DNA of 64,000 bases from Paenilisteria newyorkensis. Its GTDB lineage: Bacteria; Bacillota; Bacilli; Lactobacillales; Listeriaceae. A model generated the notes under the pieces. The model was not told the DNA's origin, ran no database searches, and saw only the letters and a list, made by a program, of their open reading frames with translations. The stretch is taken from contig NZ_JNFB01000008.1 in NCBI RefSeq assembly GCF_000766145.1, positions 1 to 64,000 on the forward strand, read 5' to 3'. A program made the translations under genes and the position numbers. Below are positions 34,188 through 41,801 of this stretch, piece by piece (position 1 is the first letter of the stretch; each line of letters opens with the position of its first letter).

Positions 34188-34311
34188 TCTTCCCACTCCT
34201 TATATAGATTACTACCGCGCATAAACAACCAATAACTAGCCATAACCACCAATAATGTATAAGCTTCTCGCCTTCTGTCATATGGACCATATCGTGTAGG
34301 AATTGATTCAT
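34177..34311 (-). CDS. 44-residue small membrane protein
   Basis: The ATG at 34311 overlaps the upstream stop (ATGA). One membrane helix (about 20-37, WWLWLVIGCLCAVVIYI) between a short charged N-terminus and a basic tail. Its 3' end overlaps the next gene start. First genes of the late transcript; function unknown. Confidence 0.6.
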   Translation of the reverse strand: MNQFLHDMVHMTEGEKLIHYWWLWLVIGCLCAVVIYIRSGKNGK

Positions 34312-34595
34312 TTCGCCGCTACCGCTCTGGCAAACTTAGCTCTAAGCTCTTCTGCAATTCTTTGTTTGGAAAGGTTGTCTAAGAAAAATCTTGCTTTCTG
34401 CGATATTTTCCATCCATTCACTGGATAACCACTTAGGACGCTATTGGCCCGCAAAAAAGAATACCGTTCATTACCAAGTAATACGGTTGATTGATCGAAG
34501 TAGCTGGTAATAACCGTTCCCTTGCCTTTAATAAAGCTCTCCATCTCATCTTTAACATCTTTCGAATCATGACAAATGACAATAAACTGTTTCAT
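34308..34595 (-). CDS. hypothetical phage protein
   Basis: 95 residues starting MKQFIVICHDSKDVKDEM, with a likely alpha/beta fold and basic C-terminal helix. GTGAGGAG precedes the ATG. It is the first gene after the terminator-rich control region, so the first of the late operon. No family recognised. Confidence 0.55.
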   Translation of the reverse strand: MKQFIVICHDSKDVKDEMESFIKGKGTVITSYFDQSTVLLGNERYSFLRANSVLSGYPVNGWKISQKARFFLDNLSKQRIAEELRAKFARAVAAK

Positions 34596-34613
34596 ATTAT
34601 CAACTCCTCACCC

Positions 34614-34642
34614 AAAATAAAAAGCACTACGCGTTGTAGTGC
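34614..34642 (-). terminator. terminator just before the late genes
   Basis: Minus strand GCACTAC/GTAGTGC arms with a five-base loop, then TTTTTATTTT. Confidence 0.7.
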
Positions 34643-34895
34643 CTGCTCGGCGTGTTTAATGTCCAGTAAGCGTAGGACAGTTATGTAAATCCGCAGTTAT
34701 AAAACCAGGTAACTTCTGCGGTGCCGTTCGTCAACGACTTGTTTTTTGTTCTCCTCTTTCCATTCGTTCTACCCGTAGGCGAGGATACACTATACTATAC
34801 ATAGCGCTGGAAACTAATTTAATAAGAGCCTTCACGTTTGATGACTATGTATTATTCCAGCCCGTCAGACGGATTCTGGAATTGATCGCTTTGAT

Positions 34896-34952
34896 AAAAA
34901 AGAGAGAAGCGGGAAAAGAAGTTATCGATTTTTGGTTTATCCCACTTCTCTC
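34896..34952 (-). terminator. terminator after arpU
   Basis: Minus strand GAGAGAAG-GGG pairs with CCC-CTTCTCTC with one mismatch, and a T run follows. Confidence 0.7.
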
Positions 34953-35001
34953 ATACTACAATTATACAACGCTTTTTCGCTCTAAAAGTATCAAGAAAGT
35001 A

Positions 35002-35439
35002 TCATTTTTGTTTTAGCACTTCAATTCCGAGTGTCGTGGCTAACTGTATGACACCCTTACGCTTTTCGCGTTTGTACTGCGCTTCTTCATAAGGTATGTC
35101 AATCATGACATCGATATCCCGCGAATCATGTATGAAGCACTCGATGATGATTTTGCGCTGAATATGATCCAGTTGGTTTATAATCACATCGTATTTTTTT
35201 ACTGCATCTTGCGCGGTTTGAATGTTATCTATGTTGTGTATAACAGCATCTTCTACCTTGCTGTTGAACTGGTTTGAAAACGAAGGAGGCGCAATAGTGT
35301 ACGTTGTTGTCACGGATGGTAGTATAAGCGCGCCTGCTTTCAAACGAAGAATTTTGTAATCCTCGAAAAACTTTTTCAAAGCGCGAACGGTACCGATATA
35401 ATCAATATCGCTCGCTTGTGGTAGGTCAAATAAACTCAA
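35002..35439 (-). CDS. ArpU-family late transcription regulator
   Basis: 145 residues. The opening MSLFDLPQASDIDYIGTVRALKKFF-like pattern and the C-terminal sigma-like helices (QLDHIQRKIIIECF, IDIPYEEAQYKREKRKGVIQLA) match phage ArpU/RinA-like regulators that turn on late genes. It lies at the end of the early region and before the control region, as expected. Confidence 0.8.
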   Translation of the reverse strand: MSLFDLPQASDIDYIGTVRALKKFFEDYKILRLKAGALILPSVTTTYTIAPPSFSNQFNSKVEDAVIHNIDNIQTAQDAVKKYDVIINQLDHIQRKIIIECFIHDSRDIDVMIDIPYEEAQYKREKRKGVIQLATTLGIEVLKQK

Positions 35440-35503
35440 TAAAAGCGCCCCCTATGGTATAATTAATTTGCGGATTAATTAGCGGGGCGCGAGCCTCGTT
35501 TTT

Positions 35504-35737
35504 TTATTTTCCTCCTACTCGTAATGATGCAATGCTAACTATTGTTGCACTTACTTCGTTGGGTTTAGTGTTTGTTTTTGCGGCGTATAATTCTTTAATT
35601 GTTTCTTGCACATATTCAATGTCGCACTTTCCTATAATCGACTTTTTAAGACTTACAACCGTAGCGGCTGGGTAACTTTCACCGTCATATATCACGTATT
35701 GCATTAAAAAATTATTTGTTCGATATCTTTTTACCAC
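35504..35737 (-). CDS. hypothetical phage protein
   Basis: 77 residues from the GTG at 35737, eight bases after GGGGG. The ATG at 35905 would read through an out-of-place basic stretch that overlaps the small gene upstream. Core QYVIYDGESYPAATVVSLKKS. No family recognised. Confidence 0.5.
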   Translation of the reverse strand: MVKRYRTNNFLMQYVIYDGESYPAATVVSLKKSIIGKCDIEYVQETIKELYAAKTNTKPNEVSATIVSIASLRVGGK

Positions 35738-35739
35738 AT

Positions 35740-35856
35740 TCACCACCCCCAAGCCCAAAGTACGCCTTTTACAAGTAAACCAGCTATTCCGATAAAAGCT
35801 ATTGTTACCAGAATTAAAACAAATACATTCACGATTTTTTCTTCTATTTTCTTCAT
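35740..35856 (-). CDS. 38-residue small membrane protein
   Basis: ATG at 35856 follows AGGAGG. After a charged start (MKKIEEK) one long hydrophobic helix (about 8-33) follows, ending in tryptophans (LWAWGW). Overlaps the next start. Function unknown. Confidence 0.6.
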   Translation of the reverse strand: MKKIEEKIVNVFVLILVTIAFIGIAGLLVKGVLWAWGW

Positions 35857-35867
35857 TCTTTTTCCTC

Positions 35868-36314
35868 CTATTCATAATTAACTTCGTTTGGACTGACGTC
35901 TCCATCTACAGTTTCCGTATCTATAACGTGGTGTCTTTGTAAAAGACCAGCGCCGAAGTAGTTAATAGTGGTTTTAAGTATTCCTTTGTCTTGAATACCA
36001 CCAGAAATAAACTCGTCATATTCTCCAACGCTTATACTGTCCGTTCCCTTGTATTTAATTTCTCGGTAGTACCTATAAGTAACAACAGGTTGAGAATCCG
36101 TAGGGTGTACTTCGAGTAACTTTTCCCTGTAAACATATACAGTATTCCTATCGTCTCTTTGTATAGTTGCTTTTTCTACATCTAAGACTGATACATAGTT
36201 TCCGCCGTCTTTCTTTGCTTTATACGATATTGCTGATATAAACGCTATGACTATTAAAAGAAGTAACATTACAATTATTGAGATTGTCTTTTTATTGTCT
36301 TTATATATATTCAC
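35868..36314 (-). CDS. membrane-anchored hypothetical phage protein
   Basis: 148 residues. An N-terminal membrane helix (about 10-30, ISIIVMLLLLIVIAFISAIS) anchors a soluble, probably extracellular, beta-rich domain. Overlaps the DUF1064 gene by four bases. No family recognised. Confidence 0.6.
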   Translation of the reverse strand: MNIYKDNKKTISIIVMLLLLIVIAFISAISYKAKKDGGNYVSVLDVEKATIQRDDRNTVYVYREKLLEVHPTDSQPVVTYRYYREIKYKGTDSISVGEYDEFISGGIQDKGILKTTINYFGAGLLQRHHVIDTETVDGDVSPNEVNYE

Positions 36315-36724
36315 ACCTCCACAAACCCTCTGCCCTCGTGTTTAAGGCAAATTATCGAATCCATATACTTCCGTTCAAAAAGCTTTTGTTTGAGCTTAAA
36401 CGCCTCGGTTTTCACGCCTTTGATGTCGATAATTTCGGTGTGTCCATCTGCGTATAGAACTTCGAAATCGGCGACGTACTCTATTTTTTGATGAGTCTTG
36501 CCGTTTTTCCTGAATCCTTCTTGCAGCAGGTACCGAGGTTGGAGTTTAAAACTCTCAACCTCGCCCGCCTTCTTAAGTAGTTTCAGGTGACCGTAATACG
36601 TCGCTTCCGCCTTGCTATCGAATGTAAATCCGTCTACAGTAGTTTTCTTATTACCGTATTTACTTCGCGTAGCTGGTCGCTTCGTTGATGACGATCGCTT
36701 CATACTTTGTCTCAATTTCTTCAT
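36311..36724 (-). CDS. DUF1064 family nuclease-like protein
   Basis: 137 residues from the ATG at 36724 (GAGG site). The DUF1064 pattern is clear: SKYGNKKTTVDGFTFDSKAEATYYGHLKLLKK, YVADFEVLYADGHTEIIDIKGVKTEAFKLKQKLF. The E...D...DIKG set is that of a PD-(D/E)XK-type nuclease. Found in early regions of many Firmicute phages. Confidence 0.85.
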   Translation of the reverse strand: MKKLRQSMKRSSSTKRPATRSKYGNKKTTVDGFTFDSKAEATYYGHLKLLKKAGEVESFKLQPRYLLQEGFRKNGKTHQKIEYVADFEVLYADGHTEIIDIKGVKTEAFKLKQKLFERKYMDSIICLKHEGRGFVEV

Positions 36725-36812
36725 CCCCCATGTCCTCATAAAATGTAACTGGCTTATTTTCCGATTTACTCAACGCTTGAATCATAAAGTTGCGATCCGA
36801 TTCGTTTTTCAC
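36660..36812 (-). CDS. 50-residue hypothetical phage protein
   Basis: GTG at 36812 lies one base after the previous stop, with AGGCGG overlapping that stop. Overlaps the DUF1064 gene in another frame. Acidic; no family recognised. Confidence 0.5.
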   Translation of the reverse strand: MKNESDRNFMIQALSKSENKPVTFYEDMGDEEIETKYEAIVINEATSYAK

Positions 36813-37106
36813 CTACTCCGCCTCCCCATCAGAAATCCATACGCCTTTTTTGAAATCAGATGTCGGCCTCATCCCATACCCTTGCATTCTACCTTCCGAC
36901 CAGAATTCAATGTTTGCTGGCAACTCTGGATCGGTATCATAGTAAACAACCTCCGCGTTCTCCCGCTCTGTGAGGAGTCTGTGTGCAAGGTCAAATAGCT
37001 TTGCGAGTTGAGCCGTGCCTATTTCATTAATAATTTGCGTTCCGCCGTCTCGCATTTGATAAAATACTTCATCTAAAAATTCCCTATCCTTCTCATTCTG
37101 CGTCAT
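36813..37106 (-). CDS. hypothetical phage protein
   Basis: 97 residues, acidic, with a helical first half (REFLDEVFYQMRDGGTQIINEIG) and a loop-rich second half. AGGAGG precedes the ATG. No family recognised. Confidence 0.55.
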   Translation of the reverse strand: MTQNEKDREFLDEVFYQMRDGGTQIINEIGTAQLAKLFDLAHRLLTERENAEVVYYDTDPELPANIEFWSEGRMQGYGMRPTSDFKKGVWISDGEAE

Positions 37107-37121
37107 CGTCTTGTGCCTCCT

Positions 37122-37319
37122 TTATTCTTTCTCTTTAAGTACCTTTAAGGTGTAGCTGTAATAGTCCCGAACGCTCCCATAACTTTTTTCAGCGTCATGT
37201 TCCACATCTACCAAACACCAATAGCCTAGATTGTTGTATTGTTCAAGATAAGATGTCAACTCTACAAAATTGAGTTCTCGTTTTTCATCGATTTGTTCCA
37301 GCTTTTCCAATCCGTTCAT
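37122..37319 (-). CDS. hypothetical phage protein
   Basis: 65 residues from the ATG at 37319 (GGAGG site). Acidic and helical, ends KVLKEKE. Overlaps the previous gene end. No family recognised. Confidence 0.55.
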   Translation of the reverse strand: MNGLEKLEQIDEKRELNFVELTSYLEQYNNLGYWCLVDVEHDAEKSYGSVRDYYSYTLKVLKEKE

Positions 37320-37516
37320 TCCGCATCCTCCTCGCAATATCGTGCAATCCACTCCGCCGGCACACGTTTAACAAAACCAGCCTTGAAAAATGTCAATTCT
37401 TTCTCTAACTCCGCAACGCTTGCATGTTCCTCTGGCGTATCGTAAAACCTCGCTCGTGCTTTGCGTGCTTCCAAATCTTCCAATATCGCCTTTTCTAGCT
37501 TTTTGTCGAAATTCAT
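37316..37516 (-). CDS. hypothetical phage protein
   Basis: 66 residues behind AGGAGG. Helical, with LEARKARARFYDTPEEHASVAELEKEL; ends EEDAE. Overlaps both neighbours. No family recognised. Confidence 0.55.
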   Translation of the reverse strand: MNFDKKLEKAILEDLEARKARARFYDTPEEHASVAELEKELTFFKAGFVKRVPAEWIARYCEEDAE

Positions 37517-37701
37517 TCCGCCACCTCCTGTTCAAGCGCCCAGTTTGTGAACGCAATAATCAAGTGCAAATCAATTGTATATAAGTAAAAATCTATCGTA
37601 TTTTTTGCTGACCGCTCCTTACTTGCTATTTTAGGTCGATGCTCTGATTCGAAATTGTAGTCGTCGGTATAGAAATTCTTCATCACTTCTAAATCCGTCA
37701 T
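37513..37701 (-). CDS. hypothetical phage protein
   Basis: 62 residues from the ATG at 37701; a GTG at 37713 would add four residues. Overlaps the YopX gene end. No family recognised. Confidence 0.5.
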   Translation of the reverse strand: MTDLEVMKNFYTDDYNFESEHRPKIASKERSAKNTIDFYLYTIDLHLIIAFTNWALEQEVAE

Positions 37702-38081
37702 TCCTCCGCACACCCTTCCAGCAATTCCGGACTATTATGGATATTACCTCTAATCCCAATATCATCCGTGACTTCCCACAAATCATCTGACACCGTTTCC
37801 CACTGATATAAGAATTTCCCTTCGTCGAACACAACAACGCCCCAACACTCGGTATGATCGTCCCAGCCGATATCCCCTTCAAAAATCTTGTTGCCGTTTT
37901 TGTCACGTAGTCCTGTGTACTCCGTCAGTTCTATTTCTTCATCAGCTTTGTTTAATACGATACAATCATCTTCGGTGTGCGTTACAAGTAACACAGCGCC
38001 ATCGTTGCGTACCACAAAATCGTCAACGTTAAGCCATCTTTTTTTCGTTTTGTCATATGCTCTAAACTCAATCGGTCTCAT
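37698..38081 (-). CDS. YopX family phage protein
   Basis: 127 residues. The YopX pattern is clear: MRPIEFRAYDKTKKRWL at the start, LTEYTGLRDKNGNKIFEGDI in the middle, DIGIRGNIHNSPELL at the end. Widespread in Firmicute prophages; role unknown. Confidence 0.9.
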   Translation of the reverse strand: MRPIEFRAYDKTKKRWLNVDDFVVRNDGAVLLVTHTEDDCIVLNKADEEIELTEYTGLRDKNGNKIFEGDIGWDDHTECWGVVVFDEGKFLYQWETVSDDLWEVTDDIGIRGNIHNSPELLEGCAEE

Positions 38082-38551
38082 TCGGCACCTCCTACAATTC
38101 TTTTGCCATCCACATGTAATTCCAGCCCTGAAACAATTCGTTCAACTCCATCGTAATCATCAATGTAATACTCGTGATTATCAGGTATTTCAAGTACTTC
38201 TAACTCTGACAAGTTAGTGCTAGCTTCTGCGTCTAACTCTTCAACGATTTGAACCAGGTCTTTATCTTCTCTATCGAAATCTACGTCAATTTCATTCTTA
38301 TATCGTAGTTCATCAAAACTAATGTCACCATTTTCACATAAATCAAGCGGTTCTCTAAAATAGTAAATATTATCCCAAAAACCTTCTTTATAATCTTTGT
38401 CTATGGCTTTTAAATTTTCTGCCTCACGCTCAAGATTTTTATCCATTTGCACATACGCAAATACTGTTTCTCCTTTTAACTCTAGTACTCTTAATATTGC
38501 TTTTGAAGATAGCCCATACCCTCCATAACACCTATTCACAACTAGTTTCAT
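38078..38551 (-). CDS. hypothetical phage protein (MKLVVNRCYGGYGLS family)
   Basis: 157 residues from the ATG at 38551 (GAGGAG site). The N-terminal CYGGYGLS motif recurs in many phage proteins of unknown function. Acidic middle; the end HEYYIDDYDGVERIVSGLELHVDGKRI looks like a beta hairpin. Confidence 0.65.
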   Translation of the reverse strand: MKLVVNRCYGGYGLSSKAILRVLELKGETVFAYVQMDKNLEREAENLKAIDKDYKEGFWDNIYYFREPLDLCENGDISFDELRYKNEIDVDFDREDKDLVQIVEELDAEASTNLSELEVLEIPDNHEYYIDDYDGVERIVSGLELHVDGKRIVGGAE

Positions 38552-38786
38552 GTTCGCGCTCCTCTCCTCTATGTGGCGCATCCTTTATCTCGCCTATTTT
38601 CCGCTCACATTCTGCACAGTAAATAAATTTGCTTGCTGGCTTAAGAACGATGTTATCAGGTTCTACATATTCCGCCTCGTCTTCGGTCATGTCCTCCCCG
38701 TCAAAGTGATAGTAATGTCGAATAGGCTCCTCTAATTTCACTTTTTCGAAATAGCCTTTATTACTCTTGCAATACTTGCACTCCAT
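38532..38786 (-). CDS. zinc-ribbon-like phage protein
   Basis: 84 residues from the ATG at 38786. Two C-x2-C knuckles, MECKYCKSNKGYF at the start and YCAECERKIGEI near 60-70, suggest one bound zinc. Uses a ribosome site inside the upstream gene end that matches another junction at 39182-39203. Confidence 0.65.
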   Translation of the reverse strand: MECKYCKSNKGYFEKVKLEEPIRHYYHFDGEDMTEDEAEYVEPDNIVLKPASKFIYCAECERKIGEIKDAPHRGEEREHETSCE

Positions 38787-39203
38787 CACGCCTCACCCTC
38801 TCCTAATAGCGCCCACTCACCGCTATTTACACGCTCATTGATTTCTGTATTCATCATCGACCAATGATCGCCTTCATACGCTTTAGTGAAAAATGAGATA
38901 AACGCGGAATACTCTGACCATCGCGGAATAATTGTGATGATATGCCCGTCACCGTCTCTTACTGCGACTTGCTGCGTTTGTTCTTCGATTTTAAAAACGT
39001 TCACTACGTCCCAAGTTCCGTCGCCCGTTTTTTTAATTACCTCGCCACTTTCTAATTTATCTAACAGTTTTTGACTACTGTTCTCGCCTAGTCGGAATTT
39101 TACTCGAATTAAATGTTGTGATACTTCTCCATGCTTCCTTACTAATTGCACGGCTTCTTCATATAATTCATCAATATTTGTCATCACGCCTCACCCTCTC
39201 CTA
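38784..39203 (+). repeat. 22-bp direct repeat at two gene junctions
   Basis: Exact copies at 38784-38805 and 39182-39203. Each encodes, on the minus strand, the C-terminal GEGEA, a GAGGCG ribosome site and a TGATG stop-start overlap. A weaker version is at the 39910 junction. Confidence 0.75.
38786..39184 (-). CDS. FtsK-gamma-like winged-helix protein
   Basis: 132 residues from the ATG at 39184. Residues 5-60 (ELYEEAVQLVRKHGEVSQHLIRVKFRLGENSSQKLLDKLESGEVI) resemble the FtsK gamma DNA-binding winged helix. The C-terminal half is unrecognised; ends GEGEA. Possibly a phage regulator or DNA-binding factor. Confidence 0.65.
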   Translation of the reverse strand: MTNIDELYEEAVQLVRKHGEVSQHLIRVKFRLGENSSQKLLDKLESGEVIKKTGDGTWDVVNVFKIEEQTQQVAVRDGDGHIITIIPRWSEYSAFISFFTKAYEGDHWSMMNTEINERVNSGEWALLGEGEA

Positions 39204-39471
39204 TATCTTGAAATGAGTAATACACATTTGCCGTGAACATTTGTGATTTTGATTTTACGACTCTATCAAGCGCCTTAGTTGCGCATGTTGAGCATAAATC
39301 TAAGCGTTTAACCCCAATGTTTCCGCCATATTTTCGATGGAAATTACCGTACTCGTCAAGATGTCCGATATTTAAAACTGCCACAGTCATCTTTGCTATT
39401 GGGAATCCGTTTTCCTCGCTCCTTCTGCAAGTATCGCACTCTACATGAGTAGTGATTGTTTCAGTCCTCAA
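39184..39471 (-). CDS. Cys-rich hypothetical phage protein
   Basis: 95 residues if it starts at the TTG 39471, nine bases after GGAGG; a GTG at 39480 is too close to that site. Cysteine pairs CDTC and CSTC (about 65 residues apart) could bind zinc. Ends GEGEA at the repeated junction. Confidence 0.55.
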   Translation of the reverse strand: MRTETITTHVECDTCRRSEENGFPIAKMTVAVLNIGHLDEYGNFHRKYGGNIGVKRLDLCSTCATKALDRVVKSKSQMFTANVYYSFQDIGEGEA

Positions 39472-39476
39472 GCGCT

Positions 39477-39704
39477 TCACCCTCCAATTTCTTCAACTTT
39501 GAACAGTCGTTTGTCACAGTTGATGCAGTACGTGTATTTACTTTCCTTTGTAAACAATGTATCGTGAAAATAGGAATTATCTTTTTCCTGACCGTTAAAA
39601 TTATGATGCCATTCCCCGCTACCTGAAAATCGATTTTTAATGTAATAACCCTCGTCTGAATGACAATGTGGACACTCACTTATTGGCGCTTTTTGCTCGT
39701 TCAT
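39477..39704 (-). CDS. zinc-ribbon-like phage protein
   Basis: 75 residues from the ATG at 39704 (GGTGG site). CPHCHSDEGYYIKN near the start and YCINCDKRLFKV near the end make a zinc-ribbon pair like that of the 38532-38786 gene; both share the order C-x2-C, YYHF-like middle, KYTYC-x2-C, so the two may be paralogues. Confidence 0.65.
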   Translation of the reverse strand: MNEQKAPISECPHCHSDEGYYIKNRFSGSGEWHHNFNGQEKDNSYFHDTLFTKESKYTYCINCDKRLFKVEEIGG

Positions 39705-39913
39705 TCTACGTCCACCCACTTCACATTTCTTTCGCTTATTATGAATGCAATTCCTTGCCGATTCATTCCCTCGTCATACATAGTTACGCCATTATTTTCG
39801 TCAGGGTAATCTAATTCGAATCCTGCACTCTTTAAATATTTTTCTGCCTCTAATCTGTTCTTTAATCGTATTGTTTTTTGGTCGCCTTCAACAGCAAGTA
39901 CAGTTACAATCAT
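39701..39913 (-). CDS. hypothetical phage protein
   Basis: 70 residues. Small alpha/beta protein (TIRLKNRLEAEKYLKSAGFELDYP, then GIAFIISERNVKWVDVE). Start overlaps the previous stop. No family recognised. Confidence 0.55.
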   Translation of the reverse strand: MIVTVLAVEGDQKTIRLKNRLEAEKYLKSAGFELDYPDENNGVTMYDEGMNRQGIAFIISERNVKWVDVE

Positions 39914-40530
39914 CCTTCGCCCTCCTCAACCGGCACGGCAAAATCGCTATATTTTTTATTGTATCTCGTTTCAATCGCTGAAATTTCAGCTTTTGTAAAA
40001 TACTGCTTATAGTATCCATCATTATTACTTTCATATTGAACAATGATATCGCCATCGCCCAAATCGAAAAATAGTTGCCTGTCCGTACCATCATCAACAA
40101 TTACAATTTCATATAATGGCCCCTTTTCGACTGTGTAGCCGTCAAGTACTGCGCGTATAAGGTCTAGTTTATGCTTTATAACGTATTCAGTTGCCGCAGT
40201 AGAAAGTTTGTCCGTGAAAGCTATTAATTGGTTATGTGAAGAACCAAACTCGGCTGCACATATCATACGAATCATATCCACGTTGCAAGCGTCATATTTC
40301 CCTTCAAGATAAACGCGCTTCGTATCCCTATAAATTGTATCAAACCACTGTGGCACCACAACTAACGCTGGTGCTGGGGCTAGGTCATAGATATGAATCC
40401 AACGGTTATCACTGCTCGTACCTATGCGATACATTTCGCCGTCTTTATCTATTTCAAGAATCTTTTTTGTTAACAACCTGCTTTCAGCAATCACCTGCAC
40501 GCGATCACCAACTTGGAATTTTTGTGTCAT
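39910..40530 (-). CDS. DUF1642 family phage protein
   Basis: 206 residues. The C-terminal YFTKAEISAIETRYNKKYSDFAVPVEE is the DUF1642 signature. The N-terminal 50 (QKFQVGDRVQVIAESRLL) look like a small SH3-like barrel. Common in early regions of Listeria and Lactococcus phages; function unknown. Confidence 0.8.
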   Translation of the reverse strand: MTQKFQVGDRVQVIAESRLLTKKILEIDKDGEMYRIGTSSDNRWIHIYDLAPAPALVVVPQWFDTIYRDTKRVYLEGKYDACNVDMIRMICAAEFGSSHNQLIAFTDKLSTAATEYVIKHKLDLIRAVLDGYTVEKGPLYEIVIVDDGTDRQLFFDLGDGDIIVQYESNNDGYYKQYFTKAEISAIETRYNKKYSDFAVPVEEGEG

Positions 40531-40748
40531 GCTTGTTCCTCCTTCAAAACAGCTAGATTTAGTGATGCATTTGATAGCCCGTCTAACGCATTTGAAAGTT
40601 CGTCATGCATTTCCATGTAATCGAGCTGTTTATCTCCGTAATCTTTATCGCCTGCATCAACATCAATCAGTGTTACAATCGCGTTATATGCGGCTCTTAT
40701 ACGTTTTTTATACTCTTCATACTCCCTTTTTTCCATTTTTTCAGGCAT
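40527..40748 (-). CDS. hypothetical phage protein
   Basis: 73 residues, helical and charged (EKREYEEYKKRIRAAYNAIVTLID). Start overlaps the previous stop by one base (TAATG) behind GGAGGAAG. No family recognised. Confidence 0.55.
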   Translation of the reverse strand: MPEKMEKREYEEYKKRIRAAYNAIVTLIDVDAGDKDYGDKQLDYMEMHDELSNALDGLSNASLNLAVLKEEQA

Positions 40749-40927
40749 TATTCTTCCTCCTTCAATTCTTTAATTTCCAAATCGTCGTCCAACATGTTCG
40801 AGTCCAGCCAATCAGGCTCTCCACGGTCACCAGCGTAAAATTTCGCTTCTGCTTCCTCGGTTGACTCGGCTTGTATTTCGACGGTCATCAGTACTTTTTC
40901 CGTCCATTTCAACTTAAATATTGGCAT
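40748..40927 (-). CDS. 59-residue hypothetical phage protein
   Basis: ATG at 40927 follows AGAGGTGG. Begins with strand-like MPIFKLKWTEKVLMTVEIQA, then a helix rich in glutamate and an acidic tail (DDDLEIKELKEEE). Tightly packed between neighbours. No family recognised. Confidence 0.6.
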   Translation of the reverse strand: MPIFKLKWTEKVLMTVEIQAESTEEAEAKFYAGDRGEPDWLDSNMLDDDLEIKELKEEE

Positions 40928-40945
40928 CAGATTTCCACCTCTTTC

Positions 40946-41113
40946 TTAATCAATTTTAATAACCCTAAGCCCGTTCTTCTCGCTCGTCCGTCGCCTGTAA
41001 GCTCGTGAAGTGTAGAATAATATCGTTTCTCGCTTTACGTTCTTGAACGCAGCTAATTCGTCTACTGTGCCGATTTGTAGCAGTGTGTCGCCTTTGTATA
41101 AAGCGTATTCCAT
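40946..41113 (-). CDS. 55-residue basic hypothetical phage protein
   Basis: ATG at 41113 overlaps the previous stop (TGATG) behind GAGGTGAGCG. Sequence has GDTLLQIGTVDELAAFKNVKRETI, a helix-turn-helix-like stretch, and an arginine-rich end (AYRRRTSEK). May bind nucleic acid; no family recognised. Confidence 0.6.
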   Translation of the reverse strand: MEYALYKGDTLLQIGTVDELAAFKNVKRETILFYTSRAYRRRTSEKNGLRVIKID

Positions 41114-41556
41114 CACTCGCTCACCTCATCCTCAATCAAATGCTCCGTCGGAAACGTAAAGGCTTCGATTTCTGCGCGGGTGTAAGATGTTTGCCAATTG
41201 TCGCCATAATCGTATTTCTCACCATATGTTCGGGTTCCAGTTTTTCTATTAATTTTCAAGTAATTAAACGATTCATCACTAATCACGGGATCGCGCAAAT
41301 ACCACTTACGTTCCGGTTCGCGTTCGTCTAGCGGTGTTGATGCGTATGCTGTTAGTAGTTCGAATAACTCTTTCAAATCCCCGAAGCCAATCGACTTATG
41401 GGCAGTCTCTGATATTTTTATGTTGTACATTCTTCTATCAGATGTGAACGCCACTGTATCCCTAGTTTCATTCTCACATATCCAAAATCCATTATATGCA
41501 TCGTCAGTAACCAACCCTAACGACTCTACAGCCTTCTTAAACTCGCTTGTTTTCAT
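41113..41556 (-). CDS. hypothetical phage protein (DUF1642-like C-terminus)
   Basis: 147 residues. The end WQTSYTRAEIEAFTFPTEHL resembles the C-terminal tail of DUF1642 proteins (YFTKAEI...FAVPVE), so it may be a distant paralogue of 39910-40530. The rest is alpha/beta without a known motif. Confidence 0.55.
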   Translation of the reverse strand: MKTSEFKKAVESLGLVTDDAYNGFWICENETRDTVAFTSDRRMYNIKISETAHKSIGFGDLKELFELLTAYASTPLDEREPERKWYLRDPVISDESFNYLKINRKTGTRTYGEKYDYGDNWQTSYTRAEIEAFTFPTEHLIEDEVSE

Positions 41557-41789
41557 AATTCATCACCTCGCATATCAAAATACTCTAGAACATCGTTAAC
41601 ACTATCTTTCAATGCTTCATAGTCCTCTAAATAAACAAATCTACTTGTTGACTCGTTATCAGATATTTCATCCCCATCAAATATTTCAACATCCGCGCTC
41701 ACTACTCTTCCAAGCCAACTTAGTTCACTTTCCATATCATCAAACTCTTCACCAATGCTATGATATAAATCATCAAATTTTGTTTTCAT
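41553..41789 (-). CDS. acidic hypothetical phage protein
   Basis: 78 residues, strongly acidic (about 22 Asp/Glu). The ribosome site and start (GGAGGAAATAGCAATGAAAA) are the same as in the 41802-42038 gene. Acidic small phage proteins sometimes mimic DNA; that is only a possibility. Confidence 0.55.
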   Translation of the reverse strand: MKTKFDDLYHSIGEEFDDMESELSWLGRVVSADVEIFDGDEISDNESTSRFVYLEDYEALKDSVNDVLEYFDMRGDEL

Positions 41790-41801
41790 TGCTATTTCCT
41801 C

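Larger units (their letters stand above)
34596..35001. promoter_or_regulatory. late-gene control region
   Basis: Gene-free 406 bp after arpU. On the minus strand it holds, in order, a terminator (34896-34952), a weak promoter-like pair TTAAAT-17-TATAGT (34817-34822, 34794-34799), and a second terminator (34614-34642) placed just before the first late gene. A leader RNA of roughly 150-170 bases would end at the second terminator unless readthrough occurs. Confidence 0.5.

Noticed and set aside
34640-34760. A 17-codon TTG-started frame and a possible tRNA-like fold in the late control region
   Set aside because: The frame has no spaced ribosome site and I could not fit a cloverleaf with CCA-type ends; left as regulatory DNA.
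41553-41789. Naming the acidic protein a DNA-mimic anti-restriction factor
   Set aside because: Acidic charge alone is not enough; no Ocr or ArdA pattern is present.
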